From: Pseudovirgaria hyperparasitica
Lineage: Eukaryota > Ascomycota > Dothideomycetes > Acrospermales > Acrospermaceae
Direction of reading: 5' to 3'
Assembly: GCF_010093815.1 (NCBI RefSeq)
Contig: NW_022985550.1
Coordinates: 385,074-449,073, forward strand
DNA length: 64,000 bases
The position numbers and the translations under genes were made by a program. Every line of letters begins with the position of its first letter. Positions within the stretch are counted from its first letter, which is position 1. Below, in pieces: positions 54,901-64,000 of this stretch. Below the pieces are notes generated by a model. That model searched no databases. It saw nothing but the letters and a program-made list of their open reading frames with translations, and was not told where the DNA came from.

Positions 54901-56006
54901 TCTTTCTCACCACTGGGACTTCGCACGAGTGTAGGACGATCGCAATGGAGCATCTGAGCATCAGATGTAGACACTTCATGAGCAGGAGATAGTGATTGAA
55001 CATGATCCAAAGCAATATTGTCTTGGCCTTTGTTTTTGGGGGACACATTTTTCTCGTATAAAGACCGACCATCTTTTCTGTCTTCCACGGACCGCTCTTT
55101 TAGTCTCTCTTCGCGCCTTTTCTGCTCTTCTTGACCCTGCTCACCCTTGAACAGGCCTAGGTAATGACTGGCTTTCCTGCTGCGTGCCTGCATGACCGGC
55201 TGATCTGGCTTGGGTAAAGCAGCTTCAATTTTTCTAGCAACGACAGCTTTAACGCTGCTGGTGGGCTTTAAAGCTGTGCTGAGTGTTGCTTTGCCCTCCC
55301 GCCACGAACGGTATTTCAAACGCTCCTCATTATCTTCTAATATTCGTGCAGAATGAGGGGAACCCGGTGGTGGAGAGGGAGGAGAATCGAAGGGAGAGTG
55401 ATTAGAGCCGAAGAGAGAAGATAAGTCAGAGCTGCTCTCTTCGAAAGTTTTTTGAATATGTATGTTGTTTGGTAGAGATTGATCGTCGCGAGGTGGTGAG
55501 AACATGTAGCCCTTTTGATCGTGGCGTCCAAGGGCATCATTGAGGAGTCGCCGCTCAAGCTGGATCGGAATGGAAGAAGGAGGAGAAGGGGGATGGCGCT
55601 GGTAGTTGCGTAGGAGGGACGGCTCGACCAGTCTCCGCATGGACGGCATGGTGGCGGCTTCTATGTCTGGTATGTTTGACATACTACCTTCATATGTGAA
55701 GCTCTCTGTTGGTCTCAAGTCTGGAGAAGTAGACGGACTGTTGGTATGTATATAATTGGTTGCGAAAATGCTATCTCTTTCTGAGAGTTGTGGTTGTGTA
55801 GGAGACATCCAGAGGGTATCAATATTTAATGGGACAGTTCGTGACCTTCCAGTCTGTGACAAGCTCTTCGGCGTCACCTCGTTTCCATGTTGCGCAGGAG
55901 CCCTGAGCTGCGCAGGAGATTTACCTGGCGCATGTCTGGAAGTTGATGAACGCTTCTCAGCAAAGGGAGGAGAGGAATGGTCGGGAGCGGCGGAGGCAGC
56001 GGACAT
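51903..56006 (-). CDS. KCS1: Inositol hexakisphosphate kinase Kcs1
   Basis: 1330 residues in two exons (56006-53983, 53871-51903; 111-nt intron). Kcs1 makes inositol pyrophosphates (5-IP7) from IP6 and affects phosphate sensing, vacuole and telomere biology. The first 600 residues are Ser/Pro-rich and low in order. The IPK domain starts near residue 620 (VELKPFDHQVGGHTTIYRFS, NRENEFYETVERFHAELLEFMPRYIGVLNVTYRRR, rebuilt across the splice). It is interrupted by about 350 disordered residues and resumes with LLLEDLTSGMNKPCVLDLKMG; PCVLDLKMG (1074-1082) is the IPK family PxxxDxKxG signature. SYLFEDKYFGRDLKAG, LLMLYDRDDG and LKIVDFANCV complete the catalytic set. Long insert and N-terminal extension are usual in fungal Kcs1. 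Confidence 0.92.
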
Positions 56007-57169
56007 GGAGTTGACATTGGTGTTGGGTCTGAGCGCGTGGACTAGATCAATGGCAGATAGTCTCTAGAATGATCAACGTTACAGGAGATCCCGAAGTGAT
56101 GTACAGGTACCGAAGGCGAGAATGATTTAATTCGCAAAGGCACTAGAGAAGCTTGACTGGTCCCTTGTTGGCGCGCCCAATCAAGAAGGCCACGTTCCAG
56201 GTGATCTGTGCTGGTTTGCGCAACGCGACGGAAATAAATTGAAGAGGAGAGTATTGTTGCGGTGTGGAATGTACGTGCGTGGTAGGCGACGCATGATCGG
56301 TGAAGTCACGGAGGCGTGCAGCAGTGGACGGGGTAGAGGGCTGGTAGAGCGATTCATGAAGGACCGGGGGTTGTGCTGGTACCGACCCCAGGCGACCTGA
56401 CGGTACTCTAATTATCTCACTATTATCATGCTCTATAAAGATAATGAAATGCGCGCTATCTGAGTAATGATTGGCTGACAGCAGGATATGCCCCATAACT
56501 TTCCGGCTTCCGCGAAGACTACTGTTATCCGGAAGATGTTGCTCGTCATCCATCTGGTGGCTACACCATCTATTATTGTAATACGATACGACACACTGAT
56601 AAAGAGGCCTTTATGTATCGTATTGTATCTAATTAGCAGCCTCCAACTTCAGCTAGAACTATGAAAGGCATGTGCCGCACTCTATGACAATTCTCGAGGT
56701 ATCTGCAAATTGACCTGGGCAAAGCTTCGTGTCGCACATTATCGTCTCTCGCAGTTACGTGTTATGCTAGAAGTGTTGAGGATAAGCTTATCATTTAGAG
56801 CAACTGGTCAAGGTCTTTTGCTATTGACCTATGACAATCGACCCTACCCTCTCCAATCACCTTGTCCAGCGCGACAACGTGGTCACAACCTTCACATCTA
56901 TTGCGGTGAGACAACCTGCAAAGAGCTTGTCGGACACGGGAAATATCAGACGGCGTCAGGGGATGTACAACGCGTCCTATACTATGCTCGCTAAATGATA
57001 CTAGAACAACGGGTGGAAGAGCGGGAGCGCACGTCTTGCCTCCCATAAATATTTTGTGGCACGGTCGAATAACAATTGGGAAGCATGTGACTTGTTCTCC
57101 GTGTTTATATGAAAATTCGTTGTCATTCTACTCTGTCGTGATCATGTACCAATGCTACTGCCTGACATA
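56007..57169. other. 1.2 kb intergenic region, KCS1 promoter
   Basis: A minus-strand frame at 56143-56553 lacks any known motif and is more likely leader or chance. No other feature seen. Confidence 0.5.
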
Positions 57170-59224
57170 TTATATATTTCTGGCAGCAGAACTTTTACTA
57201 GCTGATGGTGACTCGTGGACATCCCAACTGTCTAGCATTTCATCCATAAAGTCAAATGCTTCAGATGTGTTGACGACGCTTGCATCCAGAAGTCGCTGGC
57301 CAGCCTCGTAGCTAAGCATTGTCCGAGCCTGTCGATTTGCAGATTGCAGTGACCAGGGTGTTTCCTGCTCTCTTTCTTGTAGAGAGGTCTTTGGTGTGCA
57401 TAATGTAGCAAAGGATGCTGCAGCATTCGGAGACTTGAGTGTCACTTTCTGGCTGGTGTTACAAGAGTCTTCATGACTTCCAGACTTCGGGTTCCTCAAG
57501 ATCGCCCGTGTGGGCTCTGGGGGAATGCGGTCATGTGAAATGATCGGGGTACACCTCAGAGGACTACCAAGAGTGCTATGGTACACTCCATCCAATTGCT
57601 CAGATACTTTCTCGGGTGTGTACCCTCGAACGAAGGGCGAGGTGGCTGCCAGCAGAGCCTGTGTATCGAGAGGTATTCTGCTCCTCGCGTGCGACGGGTC
57701 TCCTAAATGGAAGCTGGACGTAGACCGTAAATGAAAATCTTTGAAGGGTGTCACAGTCTCGACAACATCCGGGATATCTCTGGTGGGTGTTTGGGCCCCA
57801 TGACGAAGTGCTTGACGATGATCTGGCCCCGGTGATTGGAATGCGTCTTGGAATGCTCCGTGTACTTCTTCCATTGCAGCTTGTGTAGAGAAGTCACCAT
57901 TTGAGATCTGGACAAAGCGCGCATCCTGAGCGTTCTGAACATCAGATAAATTGGTACAGACAGTAGTAGTATTCGTGTCTTGATTCAATGGTATTTCTCC
58001 TTTCTTAATGGCTGACAAGGCCATATTCTGCGATCCCACAGCTACATGGCCGTGGGACTCTGGACGGTCTTCAACGCTCATGGCTCTATGTTCGGGGGTA
58101 GCGGTGCCATTTTTGCATACCATTTCATTAGAGAAACTTCCCTTCAAGCTTCTGTCCTTCCTGGAAGGGGTGTCAGACTTAACAGGCTGCGGTCCCTCTA
58201 CACACACGCGAGTCTTTCTTTTCGTTTGGACAGCATCGGACATCCCGCCTCGAGTCAGGTTGCTCGGGGCCAGGGTAGACGCCGTGCGACGAAACCACGG
58301 AGTGGAAACACAAGCGGTTGTATCTTTGACGTTGATCCTAGTATGTGCAGCTCTTTGCGGTATTCTCCGACCACTTTCGCTTCCCGCTTCGAGAGCATTC
58401 GATGCAGATATCGGAGGTGAATCTGGGTGGATGTTGTTCGGCTGTTTTGCAGCTCTATCCACAGCCAGTCCGGTTGCTGTTGTGTGGTTGTCGTCGACAC
58501 TGCTAGTTGGTTCCTGTTTACTATCGCCATCTTCTTCACTTGCGATACTCTTCGCCATCGGTTGCGGTGTTTGCTGCTTAGTAGCAGGCGGACTCGTCTG
58601 AGATAATCGAATCGGAAACGCTTTGGTATGGGCATCTAGACCCGAAACCGTGATATCGACGGTCAGGTCTACAGGGAACTCATCTGATCTACCCAAGCCA
58701 TCTGTCTGTAACTGGGTCGCTTTTTCTATTCGTGCCCTACGTTCGGCCCGGCGTTGTCTCCTCTTTCCTGATCGCTCCGTCGCTAGGTCTTCGCGTAGAC
58801 ACCTCAGCTTTGCACTTACCTCAGTGGCAGAAAGTGTGTACCCAGATGCCCATCTTTCGTCCCATGGATTTTCTTCCAAGTTGGTACCAAGCGTGAGTGA
58901 CGCCGTTAGTATCGTTGGTACGTTCTTCCCGTTCGTATAAGCATTAGCGATGGCAGCAACCCTTTGCCTCTTTGAGTTCCGTTCGGCGTAATCCACTGAT
59001 TGTTCTCGATAGCTTAGATGTATGCGTTCAGGAGGAGGAACATAGTACTCTTCCACATCCTCTGCAGCCAGTAGTGAATAGAATGTGCGCTTGAAACCGT
59101 GCAGGCTATGGTTTCTTCCGGCATAACGGCCTTGTATTATGCAGTCTGTTCGTCTAGCGTTGTATCGACGGATCTCTAATCTGCGAAGCTCTTCCGGATA
59201 TCTGGTACAGGAGCTCGGGGCCAT
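57170..59224 (-). CDS. Unrecognised fungal protein with conserved N-terminus
   Basis: 684 residues, intronless. The first 170 residues look conserved and structured: MAPSSCTRYPEELRRLEIRR, GRNHSLHGFKRTFYSLLAAE, DVEEYYVPPPERIHLSYREQ, NPWDERWASGYTLSATEVSA, then a strongly basic helix (RSGKRRQRRAERRARIEK). The middle is low in order with many Ser/Thr-Pro sites. The end has a short acidic-hydrophobic motif AFDFMDEMLDSWDV that resembles a binding peptide. There is no enzyme motif, signal peptide or membrane span. The basic helix suggests a nuclear protein. It is divergent from the septation-scaffold gene with 859 bases between starts. I do not know its function. Confidence 0.7.
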   Translation of the reverse strand: MAPSSCTRYPEELRRLEIRRYNARRTDCIIQGRYAGRNHSLHGFKRTFYSLLAAEDVEEYYVPPPERIHLSYREQSVDYAERNSKRQRVAAIANAYTNGKNVPTILTASLTLGTNLEENPWDERWASGYTLSATEVSAKLRCLREDLATERSGKRRQRRAERRARIEKATQLQTDGLGRSDEFPVDLTVDITVSGLDAHTKAFPIRLSQTSPPATKQQTPQPMAKSIASEEDGDSKQEPTSSVDDNHTTATGLAVDRAAKQPNNIHPDSPPISASNALEAGSESGRRIPQRAAHTRINVKDTTACVSTPWFRRTASTLAPSNLTRGGMSDAVQTKRKTRVCVEGPQPVKSDTPSRKDRSLKGSFSNEMVCKNGTATPEHRAMSVEDRPESHGHVAVGSQNMALSAIKKGEIPLNQDTNTTTVCTNLSDVQNAQDARFVQISNGDFSTQAAMEEVHGAFQDAFQSPGPDHRQALRHGAQTPTRDIPDVVETVTPFKDFHLRSTSSFHLGDPSHARSRIPLDTQALLAATSPFVRGYTPEKVSEQLDGVYHSTLGSPLRCTPIISHDRIPPEPTRAILRNPKSGSHEDSCNTSQKVTLKSPNAAASFATLCTPKTSLQEREQETPWSLQSANRQARTMLSYEAGQRLLDASVVNTSEAFDFMDEMLDSWDVHESPSASKSSAARNI

Positions 59225-60083
59225 GAGTCTGAGGAGTCGAGGGGCTGCGGCTTGACTTGATTTCTAGGCTGATGTGCGAGATGGTGTCATAGGTGACGGT
59301 CAATGGGTGTAAAGGAGCGAGAGAGAGAGACTGCTGGAATTAGCGATGAGGAAATGGTACGACTGGTTGTGCTGAATGGAACCACAGGTTTGCAAAGCAC
59401 ATATTGCAAAGCGGACTCTCTACAGAGTGCAACTAAAGGTTCATGAGGCAACAGCCGCCAGTCGTTGCCAGGTCAGGTATCTGCGCAGGCGAAGGACAAA
59501 TGATGACGCAGCTGTACAAGTGTTCTCATGATTGGAGCCATCCATTTGACTGCAAGGTACACTAGTGTACAAATATCAACTGGTAATGTCCAGGGGGAGT
59601 AGCCATTTGGCAGCAGGACTTTACTTGAGACAGGAATTCATCATACATGAGATATGAGGCAGTTCTGCCTGCCGTCCTGAGGCTTAGGCACCTGCCTAGC
59701 GAGCCGTCGCCGCCCTTAAATGTGGCGGTGTCGTCGGTCGAACGTGGGGTGCCGCCACGCTAATGGTAAACTACGAGGTGGAAACAGTGCAGGGATCGGC
59801 GTGTTGGAAAACGTTCTTGGTAGGAGTAACGAGTTTCAGATCATAACAAGACGCGGTACAGCTCAACCTCATTTACACCTCTGCCACAACCTTCTCATCT
59901 TCAGGCTACCTGAACCTACTCTCGTCCTCCCTCGATATCACACTCGCTCTTGCCACTCGACTCCATCCCTGGGCACATATGATGTCCGGATACCTACCAA
60001 CACTACTCCGTTACATGTAAACAAACCCATCGTCTTCCGTCACTGCATGCGACAGCAGGCCACCGCTAGCATCACGATACCTG
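59225..60083. other. 0.86 kb divergent promoter region
   Basis: It lies between two divergent genes. A plus-strand frame (59720-60109) overlaps the start of the next gene in another frame and shows no domain. No named motif recognised. Confidence 0.55.
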
Positions 60084-63000
60084 ATGGCTTCCAATGCATG
60101 GCTGGATGATCTATCAGAAGATTGGATACCACAGCCTCGCTCTTCATCCTCAACTGCACCATCTTCTCCTCTGCCCAACTCGACGACTCACAATGCGGTT
60201 GACTTACCCACGCAGAACCGAAGCCGAATACCGCGATTAAGGACTTCTTCGGGCGCTCTCATCGCCAAAAAAACATCTACTCCTTCTAGTAAATGTCCTA
60301 CGGGTGCAATACGCCGAAAAAGCGCGCTTGCGGAGAGGAGTCTTAGTGAGGACAACATACAACTAGAGCCCTCCTCCGATTTGACAGATACGAACGCGGA
60401 TCAAAACCGACAGGCATCCCGATCTTATTCTGCGGCATCAATATCATCAGTTCTGCGCAATGGTACGGTAGAGCAGAAATCAGTAACAAGACCTCTGGGT
60501 AGATCGGGAAAGCTCCAGGACACACCCGAATGGCGAAGAAGACTTCTGAAGGGCGAAATGGGATATGGAGACCAGAAGGACCTCTTCAGTCCTATGGGAA
60601 TTGAGAAAATATTCGACCCCACAAAATCGGCTGAAAAAGCACTGCCCGTGACAAGACGTAGACCGGATTATTTCAACTCCAGCGCCATACCTTCGAGCCC
60701 ACCCCCATGGCCTTCACGTCCTTCCAAACCACAGCGTCCAACTGCTGTCCAACTAGCGCAATCGAACGAGGAATGTGAGCACGAGTCAAGTGGTCATATC
60801 CTTGAGGGTGAAATTGAAAAGGAGGACTTTACTCATGATGTGCATGAAGCTATTGGGGAGCAAAGCCTGTCTGAGTTAATGCAGAAGGTAGGAAGAAAAG
60901 AGCTACCATCGTTGCTTGACTCTGGAATTTCAAGCACTGCTTCTGGTGATATCGAACTGCGCAATGAGGAGTTCAGCCCAGTATATTTATCCAAGAACAA
61001 CACGATCGACGATCGCTTGCAACATGGCGGGTTCGAAAATGCAAACTCACAACTCACGGATAGTCTTGGGCAGCTCCAGTCCGATCGTATAGAGTTCGAA
61101 GCAACTCATTCCGATGCAGCCAGATACCAAGAGAGCATGGAAGGGTCTTCGTTGGCGAAGATACAAAATATGACACTCCCGGAAGATCTACCTGTAGGGA
61201 CTCCTGAGGTTGCTAAGGCCCTGGGCAACTTTGTGACTACCAGGAGAGGAGGCTATTCCGCAGATGGCTCCTTTGCTCGTCGACCGCTAAGCTCCACACC
61301 ACCTCTTTCGAATACGAATTCTCGAATGGAAGAAAGCCGCCAGCTAACCACTGCTTTGGCACAAACACCTCGACCAAGCTCGGGGAAGACGTCGGTCCAA
61401 AAGTCTGTCCCACCGCGCGCACCTAGTCCTCCTTCGACAGTTTGCAGTCCTCGCCGTGACTCTCAGCGTGATGATCCTAGCGCAAACCAAAGTCGAACCT
61501 CGGGAAGTCCTCTGAAACTGTTTGGGGACCACGATACATTCACAGCTAACAGATTGCATCGACGTCTTAGTCAGCTCGAGCTTGGTGCAGACTCTCGAGG
61601 TCCACAACAAAGCTTGCATGCATCTCTTCCGAAACTAGGCGTTCCTTCGCGTCTCACTTCAGTAGAGGAAATGAGCTTCAGTCGTGAAGATGCCACAAGT
61701 CCTGATATGTCAACCAAAGCAGCACGAAGTCACTTTGAGTCCAGATTGACTTCTTTTGGTACAGGGGTACTCGAAGGCTATGAATTTCCTGGAGAGATAT
61801 CGATTATGTCGGAAAGCTATCAAGACGACTTAGACGATAGCCACAGCTCATCTCCCAGCGCAACGGTAGCACCACCTGGATCACAACCGCAGTTTCGATT
61901 TCGCCTCGACGGAAGCTTCACGCATGGATCGAACGCACAAGGAAAACGCATAATATCGCAAGGAAGTTCCAGAGTTGATACGACTTCGATGAAACAGCTG
62001 AGGCAGCTGAGGTCTCCGAAATTACGGTCTTGCGTTCTTGAGCAAGTCGAGCATCTTGTCGGACACAAAGAAGACAATCGAAATACAGACGGCAAGCGGC
62101 CACCAACATCACCAGCTAAGAATCCCACTCCGAAACGGCGAAGAACATTGCACAACGCAGAGCTTCCAGAAGTCTCGGACGCTGTGACAGAGGGCGTCCT
62201 GGAGAAGAGTGCAGTGATCCAAAGCGTCATTGGTAAGAGAAAGGATGCACGGCGAGGGTTGGAAAATAATGTGGCAGACCCAAATATACTGGCCAAGCGT
62301 CACATACTACGGCCTCGTAATCCAACGCCAAGTCAAAAACGGCGTGACGAAATACAAGCAGAAGTACTTGAAGCTACTGAAGCATTCCTGCAAAGCTCTC
62401 CCACACAGCTTCAGGCGATCTGCGAAGACATAGATGCGTCAGAGCTGCAGGGTAGTGGCTCAGACCAGATTACCGCAGTAGCTGTGGCTAATGAAGTCGC
62501 TTCCTTTACGCTGAACGTACAGGCCGCAAATGACAATTGTCGAAAACGCTCGGTGACTACTCAGGACTTTCTGGATGAGGCTATGCAGATCATGGAATTC
62601 ATTCGTACTAAAGGCAGGCCGATGAGTGGCCTGGGAAGCCTTGAAGAGTCCGAGTCCGAACATGCAGGTGACGACGGAACAGAGCTGAAGATGCCAGGCT
62701 CGCCGCTGACATTCTCCCGACCTGCCAGCCGGAATGGACCTCAAGGTGCATGGCGAAATCCTCAAGCACATGTATATGACCAACACACTCTTAGTCACCT
62801 GCGCAGGTACAAAGAAGGAAGTTCCGAATTCATGCCGGCTTCAATCCAGTCCTTTCAGAATCAAGGAAACAACTCCAACACAACCCAGGAGAACACTCTA
62901 GAGAATATTCAGCAAGGCAACATCAGAATACGCGAACCCTTGAAATCACAGGGCGCCCACGAATCTGGGGTCTTAACACAGAATTCGCAGTCATTTCAGA

Positions 63001-64000
63001 ATACTGTGCCATCATATGATTCCTCGGCGGGTGGTAGGAGTGTTGCTACAACCACTTCCAAGCGGTCTGAGATGGTCGCGACGCTTGCACCACAAGCAGT
63101 CGCACATCTCATTCCGGAAGAAGTAGCAGGTATGACATACGACAGAGAGCGCGGCGTATGGGTCAAGAAGAGAACACATGCTACAGAAAGACCCAGCGAG
63201 GTTAGCATAGAAAGCGAGGAAGACCCGTTCAAGAACATACCTGATTTGACAGTCGATGAAATCAGAGAGATACAAAACGTTTCAGGCAGTAGACCTGACG
63301 ACCTGAGATTTCTATCTGGTGTGTCCGGTAAAGACTTCATACATTCCTCGACCGAGGATGCGTCACAAGAGGAAAGTCGAGTCCAGACGATACGCGCGGT
63401 CCATGTCGCCCTTTCAGCGTCGTCCAGCACCGTCAACTCCAAGCCTGTCTTTTTTTCGTCCAGCACAGACCCAATCGAGACACGAGCCACGTCGTGGAGT
63501 GAACAAGAAATGATCAATCAAGCTCGCAAGCAGGCCGGGGCGCTACCAATGGACCCAACGTATAACGTTCGCACGGAAGATTTTGAGCACGAGATTCGCA
63601 TAGACGAAGGCCGGAACGAGTCTCCGAGGCGTATGAACGGACAAAGGCTTCGGGACGTAACAATCACTTTTACCTCGCCAGTCGTCTCTCAAATTCCGAC
63701 TAACAGCTATCTTGCACCGGAAAGTGAACGGAGAAATCGCTTTGGCCTATCGCAGCACTACAAGCAGGCCTCGGCTCAAACACTTACTCGCAAGTCCTTC
63801 AACCATATCCAGAGACAATGCGAACCTATGCCCGCAGAAGACGGATATAGCGAAGTGTCTTTTCTTGCTGATCGATCGGATCCTCGTCGAACTTTGTTCT
63901 CGCTTAATGTTTCCAATACTCTTGCTCGTCGTCAGCATGCTTTAATGCCCCCTCCCAGTTCACCTAGCCGAGCAGATGTCACGTTCTTGCTTAGTGATCT
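60084..64000 (+). CDS. Septation network scaffold, Cdc11/Nud1-like (partial)
   Basis: The frame is open from ATG 60084 to the window end (1305 codons plus two bases) and continues beyond, so the C-terminus is missing. Cdc11/Nud1 holds the septation initiation (mitotic exit) kinases at the spindle pole body. The N-terminus MASNAWLDDLSEDWIPQPRS and the block DTPEWRRRLLKGEMGYGDQK, followed by DLFSPMGIEKIF, are what I recall of fungal Cdc11/Nud1. Further on, EEVAGMTYDRERGVWVKK (about 1012-1028), EEDPFKNIPDLTVDEIREIQ and RLRDVTITFTSPVVSQIP also fit. Most of the rest is Ser/Thr/Pro-rich, as expected for a phosphorylated scaffold. A leucine-rich repeat region should follow outside the window; its absence there would refute this call. 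Byr4/Bfa1 is the main alternative. Confidence 0.6.
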   Translation, partial: MASNAWLDDLSEDWIPQPRSSSSTAPSSPLPNSTTHNAVDLPTQNRSRIPRLRTSSGALIAKKTSTPSSKCPTGAIRRKSALAERSLSEDNIQLEPSSDLTDTNADQNRQASRSYSAASISSVLRNGTVEQKSVTRPLGRSGKLQDTPEWRRRLLKGEMGYGDQKDLFSPMGIEKIFDPTKSAEKALPVTRRRPDYFNSSAIPSSPPPWPSRPSKPQRPTAVQLAQSNEECEHESSGHILEGEIEKEDFTHDVHEAIGEQSLSELMQKVGRKELPSLLDSGISSTASGDIELRNEEFSPVYLSKNNTIDDRLQHGGFENANSQLTDSLGQLQSDRIEFEATHSDAARYQESMEGSSLAKIQNMTLPEDLPVGTPEVAKALGNFVTTRRGGYSADGSFARRPLSSTPPLSNTNSRMEESRQLTTALAQTPRPSSGKTSVQKSVPPRAPSPPSTVCSPRRDSQRDDPSANQSRTSGSPLKLFGDHDTFTANRLHRRLSQLELGADSRGPQQSLHASLPKLGVPSRLTSVEEMSFSREDATSPDMSTKAARSHFESRLTSFGTGVLEGYEFPGEISIMSESYQDDLDDSHSSSPSATVAPPGSQPQFRFRLDGSFTHGSNAQGKRIISQGSSRVDTTSMKQLRQLRSPKLRSCVLEQVEHLVGHKEDNRNTDGKRPPTSPAKNPTPKRRRTLHNAELPEVSDAVTEGVLEKSAVIQSVIGKRKDARRGLENNVADPNILAKRHILRPRNPTPSQKRRDEIQAEVLEATEAFLQSSPTQLQAICEDIDASELQGSGSDQITAVAVANEVASFTLNVQAANDNCRKRSVTTQDFLDEAMQIMEFIRTKGRPMSGLGSLEESESEHAGDDGTELKMPGSPLTFSRPASRNGPQGAWRNPQAHVYDQHTLSHLRRYKEGSSEFMPASIQSFQNQGNNSNTTQENTLENIQQGNIRIREPLKSQGAHESGVLTQNSQSFQNTVPSYDSSAGGRSVATTTSKRSEMVATLAPQAVAHLIPEEVAGMTYDRERGVWVKKRTHATERPSEVSIESEEDPFKNIPDLTVDEIREIQNVSGSRPDDLRFLSGVSGKDFIHSSTEDASQEESRVQTIRAVHVALSASSSTVNSKPVFFSSSTDPIETRATSWSEQEMINQARKQAGALPMDPTYNVRTEDFEHEIRIDEGRNESPRRMNGQRLRDVTITFTSPVVSQIPTNSYLAPESERRNRFGLSQHYKQASAQTLTRKSFNHIQRQCEPMPAEDGYSEVSFLADRSDPRRTLFSLNVSNTLARRQHALMPPPSSPSRADVTFLLSD

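Noticed and set aside
1-64000. Intact transposon, LTR element or virus-derived element
   Set aside because: I saw no transposase, reverse transcriptase, integrase or capsid-like reading frame and no long terminal repeats; only short hairpins and microsatellites were found.

Overview
This window looks like nuclear DNA from a filamentous ascomycete (Pezizomycotina, perhaps Dothideomycetes). The genes are close together and their introns are short, mostly 48-162 bases, with GT/AG ends and CTAAC/CTGAC-like branch sites. The gene set is typically fungal: Erb1, Pac2/TBCE, Rad51, the CRO1 myosin chaperone, Kcs1, an HRI-type eIF2alpha kinase and a Cdc11/Nud1-like septation scaffold. I saw no bacterial operon, rRNA gene, convincing tRNA gene, CRISPR array or intact transposon. 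All exon structures here were joined by eye from splice signals, reading phase and family resemblance; no search was run.

Layout. 1-4601 has no supportable gene and is rich in microsatellites, including an 11-bp tandem repeat carrying four ATGACTC heptamers. 4602-5034 is a small secreted six-cysteine protein. 7107-8036 (minus) is a zinc-finger protein that joins C2H2 fingers to a 3CxxC-type domain. 10153-10875 encodes a protein with two SUMO-like folds. Then come TBCE (minus) and ERB1 (plus), head to head; a bHLH factor; an MFS multidrug-type transporter (minus); the eIF2alpha kinase (minus); an unnamed fungal protein; an eight-exon amino-acid permease; and an EthA-like Baeyer-Villiger monooxygenase.

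31859-34471 holds Hsp10 (minus) and a TilS-like tRNA lysidine synthase (plus), sharing a promoter with a clear heat-shock element. After these come a membrane-anchored serine-rich protein, RAD51, a Nup120/Nup160-type nucleoporin, a UBE2S-like E2 enzyme, an unnamed nuclear-looking protein, CRO1 (minus), KCS1 (minus), an unnamed protein (minus), and the first 3.9 kb of a Cdc11/Nud1-like gene that runs off the right end.

How they work together. The genes are mostly unrelated housekeeping functions (tubulin folding, ribosome biogenesis, stress translation control, mitochondrial chaperone and tRNA modification, recombination, nuclear pore, ubiquitin transfer, myosin folding, inositol pyrophosphate synthesis, septation). 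I see no biosynthetic cluster or defence island. The transporter, kinase, permease and monooxygenase are close together but show no common pathway. The most interesting points are fine structure: ATG-only first exons in two genes, a 29-base internal exon, stop-free introns of length 3n, a tandem SUMO-like protein, a freshly duplicated zinc-finger array, and the phased heptamer array.
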